A stretch of DNA of 7,825 nt from Methanobacteriota archaeon (GTDB taxonomy: Archaea > Thermoplasmatota > Poseidoniia > Poseidoniales > Thalassarchaeaceae): the NCBI GenBank assembly GCA_002685315.1, contig NYXJ01000051.1, positions 1-7,825 of the forward strand. Direction: 5' to 3'. The position numbers and the translations under genes are program-made. Shown here piece by piece: positions 1-6,495 of this stretch; the first letter of the stretch is position 1; each line of letters opens with the position of its first letter. The notes under the pieces are model-generated. The model made no database searches. It worked only from the letters and a program-made list of their open reading frames with translations, and was not told where the DNA came from.

Positions 1-579
1 TTTCGAAGAATGCTTGTAAGGCTAAAGAAAGAAATTATTGCATTAGGATTAGATGAGGTCAGGCCATCTGAATTCACCGCTCCAAATATAACCCCTAAAG
101 AATTCAAGAACATGCTAGATAAGAATGAAGATGTAGTTATTTTAGATACAAGAAATGATTATGAGACCAAAGTCGGAATATTTGATAATGCAATAGATTT
201 AAATTTATCTACATTTAGAGATTTTCCAAATGCTATTTCTGATCTACCTGAAGAATATAAAACAAAACAAATAGTGATGTATTGTACGGGAGGAATTAGG
301 TGTGAAAAGGCATCAGTAGTGATGATGAATGCTGGTTTTGAGAATGTAAAACAACTAGAAGGGGGAATTTTAGGGTACTTTGAACAAACAGACGGTTCTT
401 ATTGGAAAGGTGATTGCTTTGTTTTCGATCAAAGAGTAGCAGTCGATACCGAATTAAATGAAACAGAATATTCAATGTGCTTTGCTTGTAGAGAACCACT
501 TACAAAAAAAGAGAGGAGATCTGAAAATTATAAATTAGACTCTTATTGTCCATATTGTGCAGAGAAAAATAAATCCTAG
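1..579 (+). CDS. trhO: tRNA uridine(34) hydroxylase TrhO (YceA-type rhodanese), 5'-truncated by window edge
   Basis: TrhO hydroxylates U34 of certain tRNAs to 5-hydroxyuridine, in an O2-dependent reaction in bacteria. Only the last 192 residues are visible. The frame is open to base 1, and the upstream codons (F-R-R before the first Met) fit the family, whose members are about 300-350 residues long, so the true start lies outside the window and the ATG at 10 is internal. Visible features are the family linker VRLKKEIIALG, a rhodanese domain with LDTRNDYE and the active-site loop CTGGIRCEKA (first Cys codon at 283-285), the family signature GDCFVFDQRVAV, and a C-terminal pair CFAC/CPYC that looks like a zinc knuckle. 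The N-terminal domain is not seen. The gene ends in a stop codon that overlaps the stop of the convergent minus-strand gene. TrhO is mainly known from bacteria and some eukaryotes, so its presence in an apparent archaeon suggests transfer (inference). Family assignment is strong. Confidence 0.93.
   Translation, partial: FRRMLVRLKKEIIALGLDEVRPSEFTAPNITPKEFKNMLDKNEDVVILDTRNDYETKVGIFDNAIDLNLSTFRDFPNAISDLPEEYKTKQIVMYCTGGIRCEKASVVMMNAGFENVKQLEGGILGYFEQTDGSYWKGDCFVFDQRVAVDTELNETEYSMCFACREPLTKKERRSENYKLDSYCPYCAEKNKS
562..574 (-). terminator. Possible T-rich archaeal terminator after the membrane protein gene
   Basis: Immediately after the minus-strand stop codon the transcript would read ATTTATTTTTCTC. 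Archaeal RNA polymerase often terminates at U-runs without a hairpin. The run lies within the 3' end of trhO, so its composition may simply reflect Lys/Asn codons there. Confidence 0.3.
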
Positions 580-2294
580 ATTCTTCTTCTGAGATTTTCT
601 ATAATTTCATCGGTTTTCCCTAATGTAGAAAGTGTAGAATCTATATCACCCTCTTCTAATAACTTCTTAGATTCAGAAAGTTTACTCTCCGCATTCATAC
701 GCATAGAGTCATTAACCTTGATATTAGAAGAATCAAGTTTTTTCCTTAAATCAATCCACTCACTTTCTACAAATGAATATAATTCCTGAGCTTCTGACTT
801 TGATTTTTCATATTTTTGAAGATTTTTTGTGAGTAATTCTAGAAGTTCAGATGCTTCAACCCATTGTTCTAAGTTCACTTTAGTTTCAATATCTTCCAAT
901 TGATTTCTCCATTCATCACCGGATTTACCAGAAGGAAAAAATGCGGTTAGTTTTTTCCTCTGCCTAAGACCTCGTTGTACATTTTGCATTGATTCAGACA
1001 TCTTATTGATGTCTCGGAGAATACTTGTTGCTAATCCCTTGGCAAGAGAAGAATTGCCCGATTCTAATGCAACTTTTGACTCTACTAGCCTTTCTTTGGT
1101 ACTTACTGAGAAGCTACCTTCAACCTCTTGGATTGCTTTTTCGGCTTCAATAATTGCTTCTTTAGCCTCTGTAGTCGTAGATTCTAAACTTTCAAGATGA
1201 CCGGGGACTGAGGAGGCTATTTTTATTGCTTCTACTGGATTTTCTGATTCGAGTGCTTCCTTAGCAGAATCAATTATACTATTTATTGAGTCTAATGTGA
1301 TACCCTTTACAAAAGAAATCAATTCTTCAGCGCTTGCTATTTCGTCAATCGCATTTTGCCAATGTTGAATTATTATCTCTGATCTCTTTTTTGAAAGTCG
1401 GAAAAGAATTTCTGCTTCTCTTAATGAACCGAAATCGGATTCTTTTTGTCCAGATTCAAATGCTTTCCTTGGACCATGAACTCCTGGAGCGATTGATTCT
1501 GCTTTCTTCACGAAAAGATGTGTTTCTTGTTTAATATCATCTAAATCATTGGCTAAAGCTTTGACTCTTTCAATTTCCTCTTCAGCGAGCAAAATTACTG
1601 TGAGACCCCTCTCGGGTTCATTCCAACAATCTTCTCTTGCTTTCTTCAATATCGATGAGGCTTGCTCAAGAGAAATTCCTTGGCTTCGCAAAAATAGTAC
1701 TTGTTCCTCAACTAAATCGAGTTTCTTGATAAAATCTTTTCTAGATTTATGATTTTCATCCTTAGATATCAAATCGGGAATCATGGTGATTAGAATACAT
1801 ATAAAAACGATCATATAAATTTGTATTTCTGATGAAATAGAATACATAACTGAGGCTGAGAATGCAAGACCAAGAATACTCGTTAACCCCCTCCATCTTC
1901 TAGATGAATGAGTTATAGAGAGGTTTTTCTTAGCAACAAACCATAGGAAAACAGCCATTAAGAAATATATGGAACCAGAAATTAAGACATCATTAAATTT
2001 AATATTAGAGATAGACAAAGCTAACAAAGTAGGATAACAAATATTAGCAATAACGCCTATCCTAGATTTCTGAATTAATCCATAGTCAATCAAATCTATT
2101 ACAACTAATGATGAAATAAATATTAACGATATTGGACCTAATCGAGATAAAAGTTCAGGAGAACCAAATAAACCTGAAAATAACCACCATGATGCAGAAA
2201 ATATCAGTAAAAAAGTAACTGATAATGCGATTCTTTCAACTCGGACTCTATGCTCACGAATTACACGATCAGGGTAGTCGGGTAGTAGAATCAC
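576..2294 (-). CDS. Unrecognised membrane protein: six transmembrane helices plus long cytoplasmic helical-repeat tail
   Basis: I do not recognise a named family. The 572-residue protein has a basic N-terminus (residues 8-20) and then six hydrophobic segments at about 21-44, 53-73, 79-97, 103-122, 136-152 and 157-175. Charges (IQKSR after helix 2, KKN...RRWRG after helix 4, KDENHKSRK after helix 6) predict both termini inside. Residues 176-572 are almost entirely charged helix, with loosely repeated hairpins of the form A/S-K-x-A/L-L-E-x-G/E-N-x-x-x-A (for example around 343-360, 406-422 and 540-556), resembling TPR-like or coiled-coil scaffolds. There are no catalytic motifs, and Cys and His are rare. 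The GTG start at 2294 is chosen because a GGTGA Shine-Dalgarno sits 6 nt upstream. It is the last gene of the minus-strand block, 52 nt after the surface protein. A scaffold or sensor role at the membrane is possible but unproven. Confidence 0.85.
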   Translation of the reverse strand: MILLPDYPDRVIREHRVRVERIALSVTFLLIFSASWWLFSGLFGSPELLSRLGPISLIFISSLVVIDLIDYGLIQKSRIGVIANICYPTLLALSISNIKFNDVLISGSIYFLMAVFLWFVAKKNLSITHSSRRWRGLTSILGLAFSASVMYSISSEIQIYMIVFICILITMIPDLISKDENHKSRKDFIKKLDLVEEQVLFLRSQGISLEQASSILKKAREDCWNEPERGLTVILLAEEEIERVKALANDLDDIKQETHLFVKKAESIAPGVHGPRKAFESGQKESDFGSLREAEILFRLSKKRSEIIIQHWQNAIDEIASAEELISFVKGITLDSINSIIDSAKEALESENPVEAIKIASSVPGHLESLESTTTEAKEAIIEAEKAIQEVEGSFSVSTKERLVESKVALESGNSSLAKGLATSILRDINKMSESMQNVQRGLRQRKKLTAFFPSGKSGDEWRNQLEDIETKVNLEQWVEASELLELLTKNLQKYEKSKSEAQELYSFVESEWIDLRKKLDSSNIKVNDSMRMNAESKLSESKKLLEEGDIDSTLSTLGKTDEIIENLRRRI

Positions 2295-2346
2295 AGCATT
2301 TCACCATATGGCATGACTCATGAGTTCTGCGGATAATTGCCTCAGA
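2295..2346 (-). other. 52-bp gap between the surface protein and membrane protein genes
   Basis: This gap holds the GGTGA ribosome site and two small perfect palindromes, CCATATGG (2304-2311) and ACTCATGAGT (2316-2325). No U-run terminator is seen in the minus-strand direction, so read-through from the surface protein gene is likely. Confidence 0.5.
2301..2305 (-). promoter_or_regulatory. Shine-Dalgarno GGTGA for the GTG-started membrane protein
   Basis: On the minus strand GGTGA is followed by the 6-nt spacer AATGCT and then GTG. This decides the GTG start at 2294, because no in-frame ATG is close. The site overlaps the 8-bp palindrome CCATATGG (2304-2311). Confidence 0.7.
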
Positions 2347-4452
2347 TTATGGCCTTTGAGAATCTATCCCCCAGAGGCGATTAACGGTAAAAACAAATAC
2401 AGATAATAAGGTGAAAACTAGTATAACTGTTTGTAGTGGCTTCTGCCAGTATGGTTCAATTGAAACTTCAGAGTTAACAATTATTTGACCACCATCATCT
2501 GTATCTTCAATTTGCCACTTGAAGTATGTACTAACTGGAGTTGAACTGCTTAACTCAAGACTCAATTCCAGATCAAAGTATCCTGGTCCATTAGAATTGG
2601 CGGCAGGAACTGAAACAAATGGCCCACACTGGCTATCTACACAAAATTGCCCAGAACCTGATGATGCTCTATTATTTTGCATAGACGCAGAAAATAAGAC
2701 CGTGTGTCCTTCCACTAATTTACCCTTAATTTCAGTAGAAATTAATTCGATATCTATACCAAAATTTGGAGAAATTGCTAAACCGAAAGCAAGATTTTGA
2801 TGATTTAAAGCAGAATCATATGCATCAATACTAAAAATATGAGTTCCGGAAGTAAATGGTCCGAGAATCATTTTATCTATTTCATTCATACTAACATTAT
2901 TGACAATCTGCTCTTCATCAATTGATAGAGACCAAAAAGTTTCATTTATGGAATCTAAGTCATCAAAAGATTGTTGCAAAGAAATTGTAATTAAATCACC
3001 ATCTCTAGCGAGATTACTAGATGAAATCGATTGATTATTAATTATTAAATCAGGGATAATTGTTGGCCCTGTACCATCCAATACAATTACTTCCCACTCC
3101 CTAAAAATAGTATTTCCAGCGTCATCAGAAACTGTTAGATTAACTGACCATGATGTAGGGGATTTAGCTTTATGACGTTCAGATAGATTGAGGTGAAGAC
3201 CATTTGAATCACTATTCTGATAAAATACATCAGAGAAAAAAAGTTTGTCATCGTTTCTATGAATATAATTAGGAGTTTTGTTTGAGATAATTTTAATATT
3301 CACAGGAGATTCAGAATTAGGATCATTTGCTGAAATATTAAATGAAATACTTGTATCTGATTTTACAGTAATTGATTGATTGTTATCTAAAATTATCCTT
3401 TCATTTTCTTCATTAATATAAGAAATTACGGATTCCCAAACTGGAAATATAGAATCAATTACTATATTATCATACCACACACTTGTAACATTAAACCAAT
3501 CTTTACAATGCATTACTATACTAGCAACATCTCCTTCTTCAAAACCATAGTCCTGTGAAATAAAACTTATTTCGTCACCAAAATGTGTTAAAACAATAGT
3601 TCCATTATTGGATAATGTCCACCATTGTTGATTATTATCTAGGCTGCTATCTTCACAATCACCATGGTATACAGTATTAGAATTTAGAGTAATCATTGCA
3701 CCAGTTGAAGTTCTGTAACCTAAAGCGTTAGGCATTTGATTATTTGAAATTGTTACTCGAATATTACTAGCCACATTTGCTTCGGAACGATTCACGATAA
3801 ACTCACCTGGTTTTCCCGAAAATATTTCTCCCATAGCACTGTACTTGTATTCCCAATCATTTGGGAGAAAGACCATTAAAGGGACTTCTTCAATAAATGC
3901 GCCTACTCTTGGAAAGTCAATAATTCTGGTAATACGACTATCTGTTTGGCCTATCAAATCGGTTGATTCTTCCCAACCCCATGATGTATTTTCTAAATCT
4001 ATTGGGCCCACAATCACTTTAGATGTAATCAAATTAATACCTTGATGAGAATATAGAGAGTTATAATCGAAAATACAGCAACCACCACTTTCAGAATTAG
4101 TCCAGTTCCTTTCAATACGAAATAATTGATCAAATAAATCTGATTCGTTAGAATCGACAAAACCATCTGAATTTCCTAAATGAATATCAATTTGGGCCCT
4201 TAAACCTAATTCTGAGTTCTGTAAAAGATCAGTTCCAATCTGATCTGAGAGATTTATAGAAGACTCCCAGGATGCATTGAATTGTGAATTAACTTTTATA
4301 TCGTCTTCTATTACCAACTTAGAATACCCAGTTATTGAAGAATTGAATATTTCATCATCAATATTTCGATCATTTGTAGCGCTAACAGAAACATTGCCCA
4401 AACTGAAAATAATTAGGGAAAAAAGTAGGAATGGCAGTACATTTTTGAGCAT
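2347..4452 (-). CDS. Secreted, C-terminally anchored surface protein with Ig-like domains and many N-glycosylation sequons
   Basis: No named family is recognised. The 701-residue protein starts with a Sec-type signal peptide (MLKN, a hydrophobic stretch, then a V-S-A site near residue 25). It ends with one membrane helix at about 674-690 and the short tail NRLWGIDSQRP, so most of it lies outside the cell. Residues 337-463 look like a beta-sandwich Ig/cadherin-type domain with the signature VSDDAGNT. A second such domain spans about 462-562, and a CARDB-like one about 563-668. A degenerate EF-hand-like loop lies at about 92-103 (GNSDGFVDSNE). I count 17 N-x-S/T sequons, all before residue 520. 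Six Cys are present, including a vicinal pair at 125-126 and CVDSQC at 604-609. The frame is open upstream to 4503 inside the kinase gene, but the ATG at 4452 is chosen because it directly precedes the signal peptide. It lies 4 nt after the kinase stop, suggesting translational coupling. A surface or adhesion role is inferred. Confidence 0.85.
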   Translation of the reverse strand: MLKNVLPFLLFSLIIFSLGNVSVSATNDRNIDDEIFNSSITGYSKLVIEDDIKVNSQFNASWESSINLSDQIGTDLLQNSELGLRAQIDIHLGNSDGFVDSNESDLFDQLFRIERNWTNSESGGCCIFDYNSLYSHQGINLITSKVIVGPIDLENTSWGWEESTDLIGQTDSRITRIIDFPRVGAFIEEVPLMVFLPNDWEYKYSAMGEIFSGKPGEFIVNRSEANVASNIRVTISNNQMPNALGYRTSTGAMITLNSNTVYHGDCEDSSLDNNQQWWTLSNNGTIVLTHFGDEISFISQDYGFEEGDVASIVMHCKDWFNVTSVWYDNIVIDSIFPVWESVISYINEENERIILDNNQSITVKSDTSISFNISANDPNSESPVNIKIISNKTPNYIHRNDDKLFFSDVFYQNSDSNGLHLNLSERHKAKSPTSWSVNLTVSDDAGNTIFREWEVIVLDGTGPTIIPDLIINNQSISSSNLARDGDLITISLQQSFDDLDSINETFWSLSIDEEQIVNNVSMNEIDKMILGPFTSGTHIFSIDAYDSALNHQNLAFGLAISPNFGIDIELISTEIKGKLVEGHTVLFSASMQNNRASSGSGQFCVDSQCGPFVSVPAANSNGPGYFDLELSLELSSSTPVSTYFKWQIEDTDDGGQIIVNSEVSIEPYWQKPLQTVILVFTLLSVFVFTVNRLWGIDSQRP
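4378..4452 (-). other. Signal peptide of the surface protein
   Basis: The first 25 or so residues comprise Met-Leu-Lys-Asn, a hydrophobic core rich in Leu, Phe and Ile, and a polar end with Ser and Ala before a likely cleavage at V-S-A followed by T-N-D. The exact cleavage position is a visual estimate. Confidence 0.7.
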
Positions 4453-4456
4453 TGTT

Positions 4457-5446
4457 TCACACTCTTGAATCATTAAAAATAATTGATGAACCCTTATAAT
4501 CAATATTCAAAGGGAAGAATCTATGTTCAGAAGAGAATTCAGATTGTAGTTTTTCACGGGTTTCAGAATCACCGTGGACAAGGAAAAAACCCCCTCCGCC
4601 CGCACCTAATAATTTAGCACCATTAGCGCCATTTGACATGATACGACTATACATTTCATCAAGGAAATGGTTACTGACATTTGGAGAGATTCCTTTTTTC
4701 ATCAACCATGCTTCATTAAGAAGGTGTCCAAGATTTGAAAAATTACCTGATGAAAGATATTCTCTAGCTTCGTCTGCCTGTTCTCTAATTCGAATAAGAT
4801 TTTCAATAGCTGATTTACCCTCTTCTTCAGAATTTGACAAAACAGCAGAGGCTGAGCGGTTCTGTCCAGTAAAGATAAGAGTGAACTCTTCGGATAATCT
4901 TGATTTTAATTGGTCAGAAATATTAATTGGATCTACAATAACATTACCATCTGAACAGAATTTAATTGAATTTATTCCACCAAAGGATGCGGCATATTGA
5001 TCTTGTCTACCTATAGGTTGGCCAAGAATTTTAATCTCAATTTCACAAGCCTCAGATGCTAATTGAGATGCAGAAACATCCCTACCAGCGAAACAATGTA
5101 ATGCATTAAGTAGACCTACTGTAACTGCCGAAGAAGAACCTAAACCAGTCCCTCTAGATGGAATATCTGCTATTGTAGTAATTTCTACGCCTGAAGTAAC
5201 GCCGGTCATTCTCATTGATTCTCGCACTAGTTCGTGTTCAAGATCTTCGAAATTATCTACAATTTCTAACTTTGAGTAAGACAGTCTAATTCTTTCATCA
5301 AAACGTCTGTTCACTGTTACGTGAATGTATCTATCAATAGCTACAGATGTAACCATTCCACCTTTTTCAGAAGAAAGAGAGAACCAATCTACGTCGGTTC
5401 CACCACCGCAAAATGAGACTCGAACAGGTGTCCGACTGATTATCAT
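4457..5446 (-). CDS. GHMP-family sugar kinase, D-glycero-D-manno-heptose 7-phosphate kinase (HddA)-like
   Basis: This is a cytosolic ATP-dependent sugar kinase; the closest family I recognise is HddA, which phosphorylates heptose 7-phosphate at C1 on the way to GDP-heptose. The 329 residues show all three GHMP motifs: the N-terminal RTPVRVSFCGGGTD (residues 5-18), the ATP loop PSRGTGLGSSSA (96-107), and the C-terminal KLLGAGGGGFFL (278-289). The HddA-type segment ILGQPIGRQDQYAASFGG (140-157) contains the probable catalytic Asp149. The family normally starts as M-I-I-x-R-T/A-P, which favours the ATG at 5446. An in-frame ATG at 5467 adds seven residues (MNYPLIL), and neither start has a strong Shine-Dalgarno. 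It is the first gene of the minus-strand block and divergent from pyrB. The true substrate is unknown: no other heptose-nucleotide genes are visible, so another surface-glycan sugar is equally possible. Mevalonate or galactokinase identity is less likely from the motifs. Confidence 0.9.
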   Translation of the reverse strand: MIISRTPVRVSFCGGGTDVDWFSLSSEKGGMVTSVAIDRYIHVTVNRRFDERIRLSYSKLEIVDNFEDLEHELVRESMRMTGVTSGVEITTIADIPSRGTGLGSSSAVTVGLLNALHCFAGRDVSASQLASEACEIEIKILGQPIGRQDQYAASFGGINSIKFCSDGNVIVDPINISDQLKSRLSEEFTLIFTGQNRSASAVLSNSEEEGKSAIENLIRIREQADEAREYLSSGNFSNLGHLLNEAWLMKKGISPNVSNHFLDEMYSRIMSNGANGAKLLGAGGGGFFLVHGDSETREKLQSEFSSEHRFFPLNIDYKGSSIIFNDSRV

Positions 5447-5467
5447 CAGGATGAGGGGGTAATTCAT

Positions 5468-5556
5468 TACTCATCAAGACAGCGGAATACGGTCATCAAA
5501 GGTTATGCTTAGAGGGCAATGCATATGACCGACTTCTAACGCGATTGATTAGGGGA
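5468..5556. promoter_or_regulatory. Divergent intergenic region between the sugar kinase block and pyrBI
   Basis: Both transcription units should start here, since the two coding regions point away from each other. Candidate archaeal TATA-like A/T stretches are GGTTATGCTTAG (5501-5512) and GCATATG (5521-5527), but neither is a good consensus and I cannot place start sites. The heptamer TCATCAA occurs twice in direct orientation (5471-5477 and 5493-5499), 22 bp apart, which is about two helical turns. No attenuator-like hairpin or riboswitch is evident. Confidence 0.45.
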
Positions 5557-6495
5557 ATGAGTGTGGGCGACCTTATTACGATGGACAATCTAACAAATGA
5601 AGAGATATTGCAAGTCCTTGACAATGCAAGAAGTTTATTGCCCGTTGCCAAAGGAGATGTGTACTTACCTTTACTCCAAGGTAAAGTTTTAGGGAATCTT
5701 TTCTTTGAGAATTCAACACGCACTCGTATGTCATTTGAAACTGCAATGAAAAGATTAGGAGGAGAGGTTCTGAATCTAAGTTCTATTGGTTCTTCTGTGG
5801 CTAAAGGTGAAACCTTGTATGATACCATGCAGATGGTAGATGGATATGCAGATATTGCCGTCATCAGACATCCAAATCAAGGAGCTGCGCAATATAGCGC
5901 AGATGCAGTTGACATACCAATCCTTAATGGAGGAGATGGTGCTGGAAATCATCCAACGCAAACAATGCTAGATTTATTTACAATCCGTGAAGCACACGGC
6001 AGTCTTGAGGGGCTGAATGTGATGATGGTAGGAGATCTTAGATATGGAAGAACAACGCATAGTTTATCTCATGCATTAGTCAGATTTGGAGCTAAAATAA
6101 CACTTGTTTCCCCAGAATCACTGAGGATGCCTGATGAAATTGTTTCAGATTTAATAAGTCATGGTGGAGAAATAAATGAAACAGAAGAAATGTCGTTATC
6201 TATTGATTCTGCTGATGTAATATATATGACGAGAATACAGAAAGAAAGATTTCCTGACGAAGATGAATACATCAAAGTAGCAGGAATTTATAAATTAACT
6301 GAGGATGATTTATCGGGCGCGAAGGCAGGAATGATAGTCATGCATCCACTACCGAGAGTAAATGAATTAGATGCCAGTGTTGACTCAACAAAACATGCTA
6401 GATATTTTCAACAGGCATTCAATGGTGTCCCTACTAGAATGGCTTTATTATGCAGAAGCTTAGGAGTAAAAATTCCAAAGAAGGTGAAAAAATGA
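5557..6495 (+). CDS. pyrB: Aspartate carbamoyltransferase catalytic chain PyrB
   Basis: PyrB condenses carbamoyl phosphate and L-aspartate to N-carbamoyl-aspartate, the committed step of pyrimidine synthesis; catalytic trimers pair with PyrI dimers in the cytosol. The 312-residue length is normal. All expected active-site elements are visible: FFENSTRTRMSFE (49-61, carbamoyl phosphate loop), SSVAKGET (79-86, the Ser/Lys loop contributed by the neighbouring subunit), RHP (104-106), GNHPTQTMLDLF (130-141), GDLRYGRTTHSL (159-170), TRIQKERF (225-232) and MHPLPR (262-267). The motif set marks it as aspartate, not ornithine, carbamoyltransferase. The frame is open upstream to a TTG at 5545, but ATG 5557 is preferred. 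AGGGG at 5551-5555 is only 1 nt from this ATG yet 7 nt from an in-frame GTG at 5563, so initiation at GTG is possible. The end overlaps pyrI by ATGA. Confidence 0.98.
   Translation: MSVGDLITMDNLTNEEILQVLDNARSLLPVAKGDVYLPLLQGKVLGNLFFENSTRTRMSFETAMKRLGGEVLNLSSIGSSVAKGETLYDTMQMVDGYADIAVIRHPNQGAAQYSADAVDIPILNGGDGAGNHPTQTMLDLFTIREAHGSLEGLNVMMVGDLRYGRTTHSLSHALVRFGAKITLVSPESLRMPDEIVSDLISHGGEINETEEMSLSIDSADVIYMTRIQKERFPDEDEYIKVAGIYKLTEDDLSGAKAGMIVMHPLPRVNELDASVDSTKHARYFQQAFNGVPTRMALLCRSLGVKIPKKVKK
6481..6487 (+). promoter_or_regulatory. Shine-Dalgarno AAGGTGA for pyrI inside the end of pyrB
   Basis: AAGGTGA lies 4 nt before the ATG at 6492 and is a strong match to the archaeal anti-Shine-Dalgarno complement. 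It fixes the pyrI start and, with the ATGA overlap, suggests translational coupling to pyrB. Confidence 0.75.

Noticed and set aside
2304..2325. Adjacent palindromes CCATATGG and ACTCATGAGT as a regulator operator
   Set aside because: Short palindromes of 8 and 10 bp are not rare enough, they do not resemble each other, and one overlaps the ribosome site of the next gene.
4453..4503. Upstream extension of the surface protein to 4503
   Set aside because: It would place 17 residues, including charged ones, ahead of a clean signal peptide and overlap the kinase gene by 47 nt. The ATG at 4452 fits better.
4638..5000. 120-codon plus-strand open frame within the sugar kinase gene
   Set aside because: It is antisense to conserved GHMP kinase sequence and its translation has no recognisable motif or ribosome site.
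5525..5539. Four-residue reading frame (ATG to TAA, M-T-D-F) upstream of pyrB, resembling a leader peptide
   Set aside because: It has no Shine-Dalgarno, no pyrimidine-rich or U-rich attenuator hairpin follows it, and so short a frame is expected by chance.
5496..5864. Minus-strand open frame opposite the start of pyrB
   Set aside because: It overlaps the highly conserved N-terminal domain of PyrB in antisense and its translation shows no family features.
6450..6491. Upstream extension of pyrI to 6450
   Set aside because: It lies in the pyrB coding sequence, adds residues absent from the family, and ATG 6492 has a strong ribosome site and an ATGA overlap.
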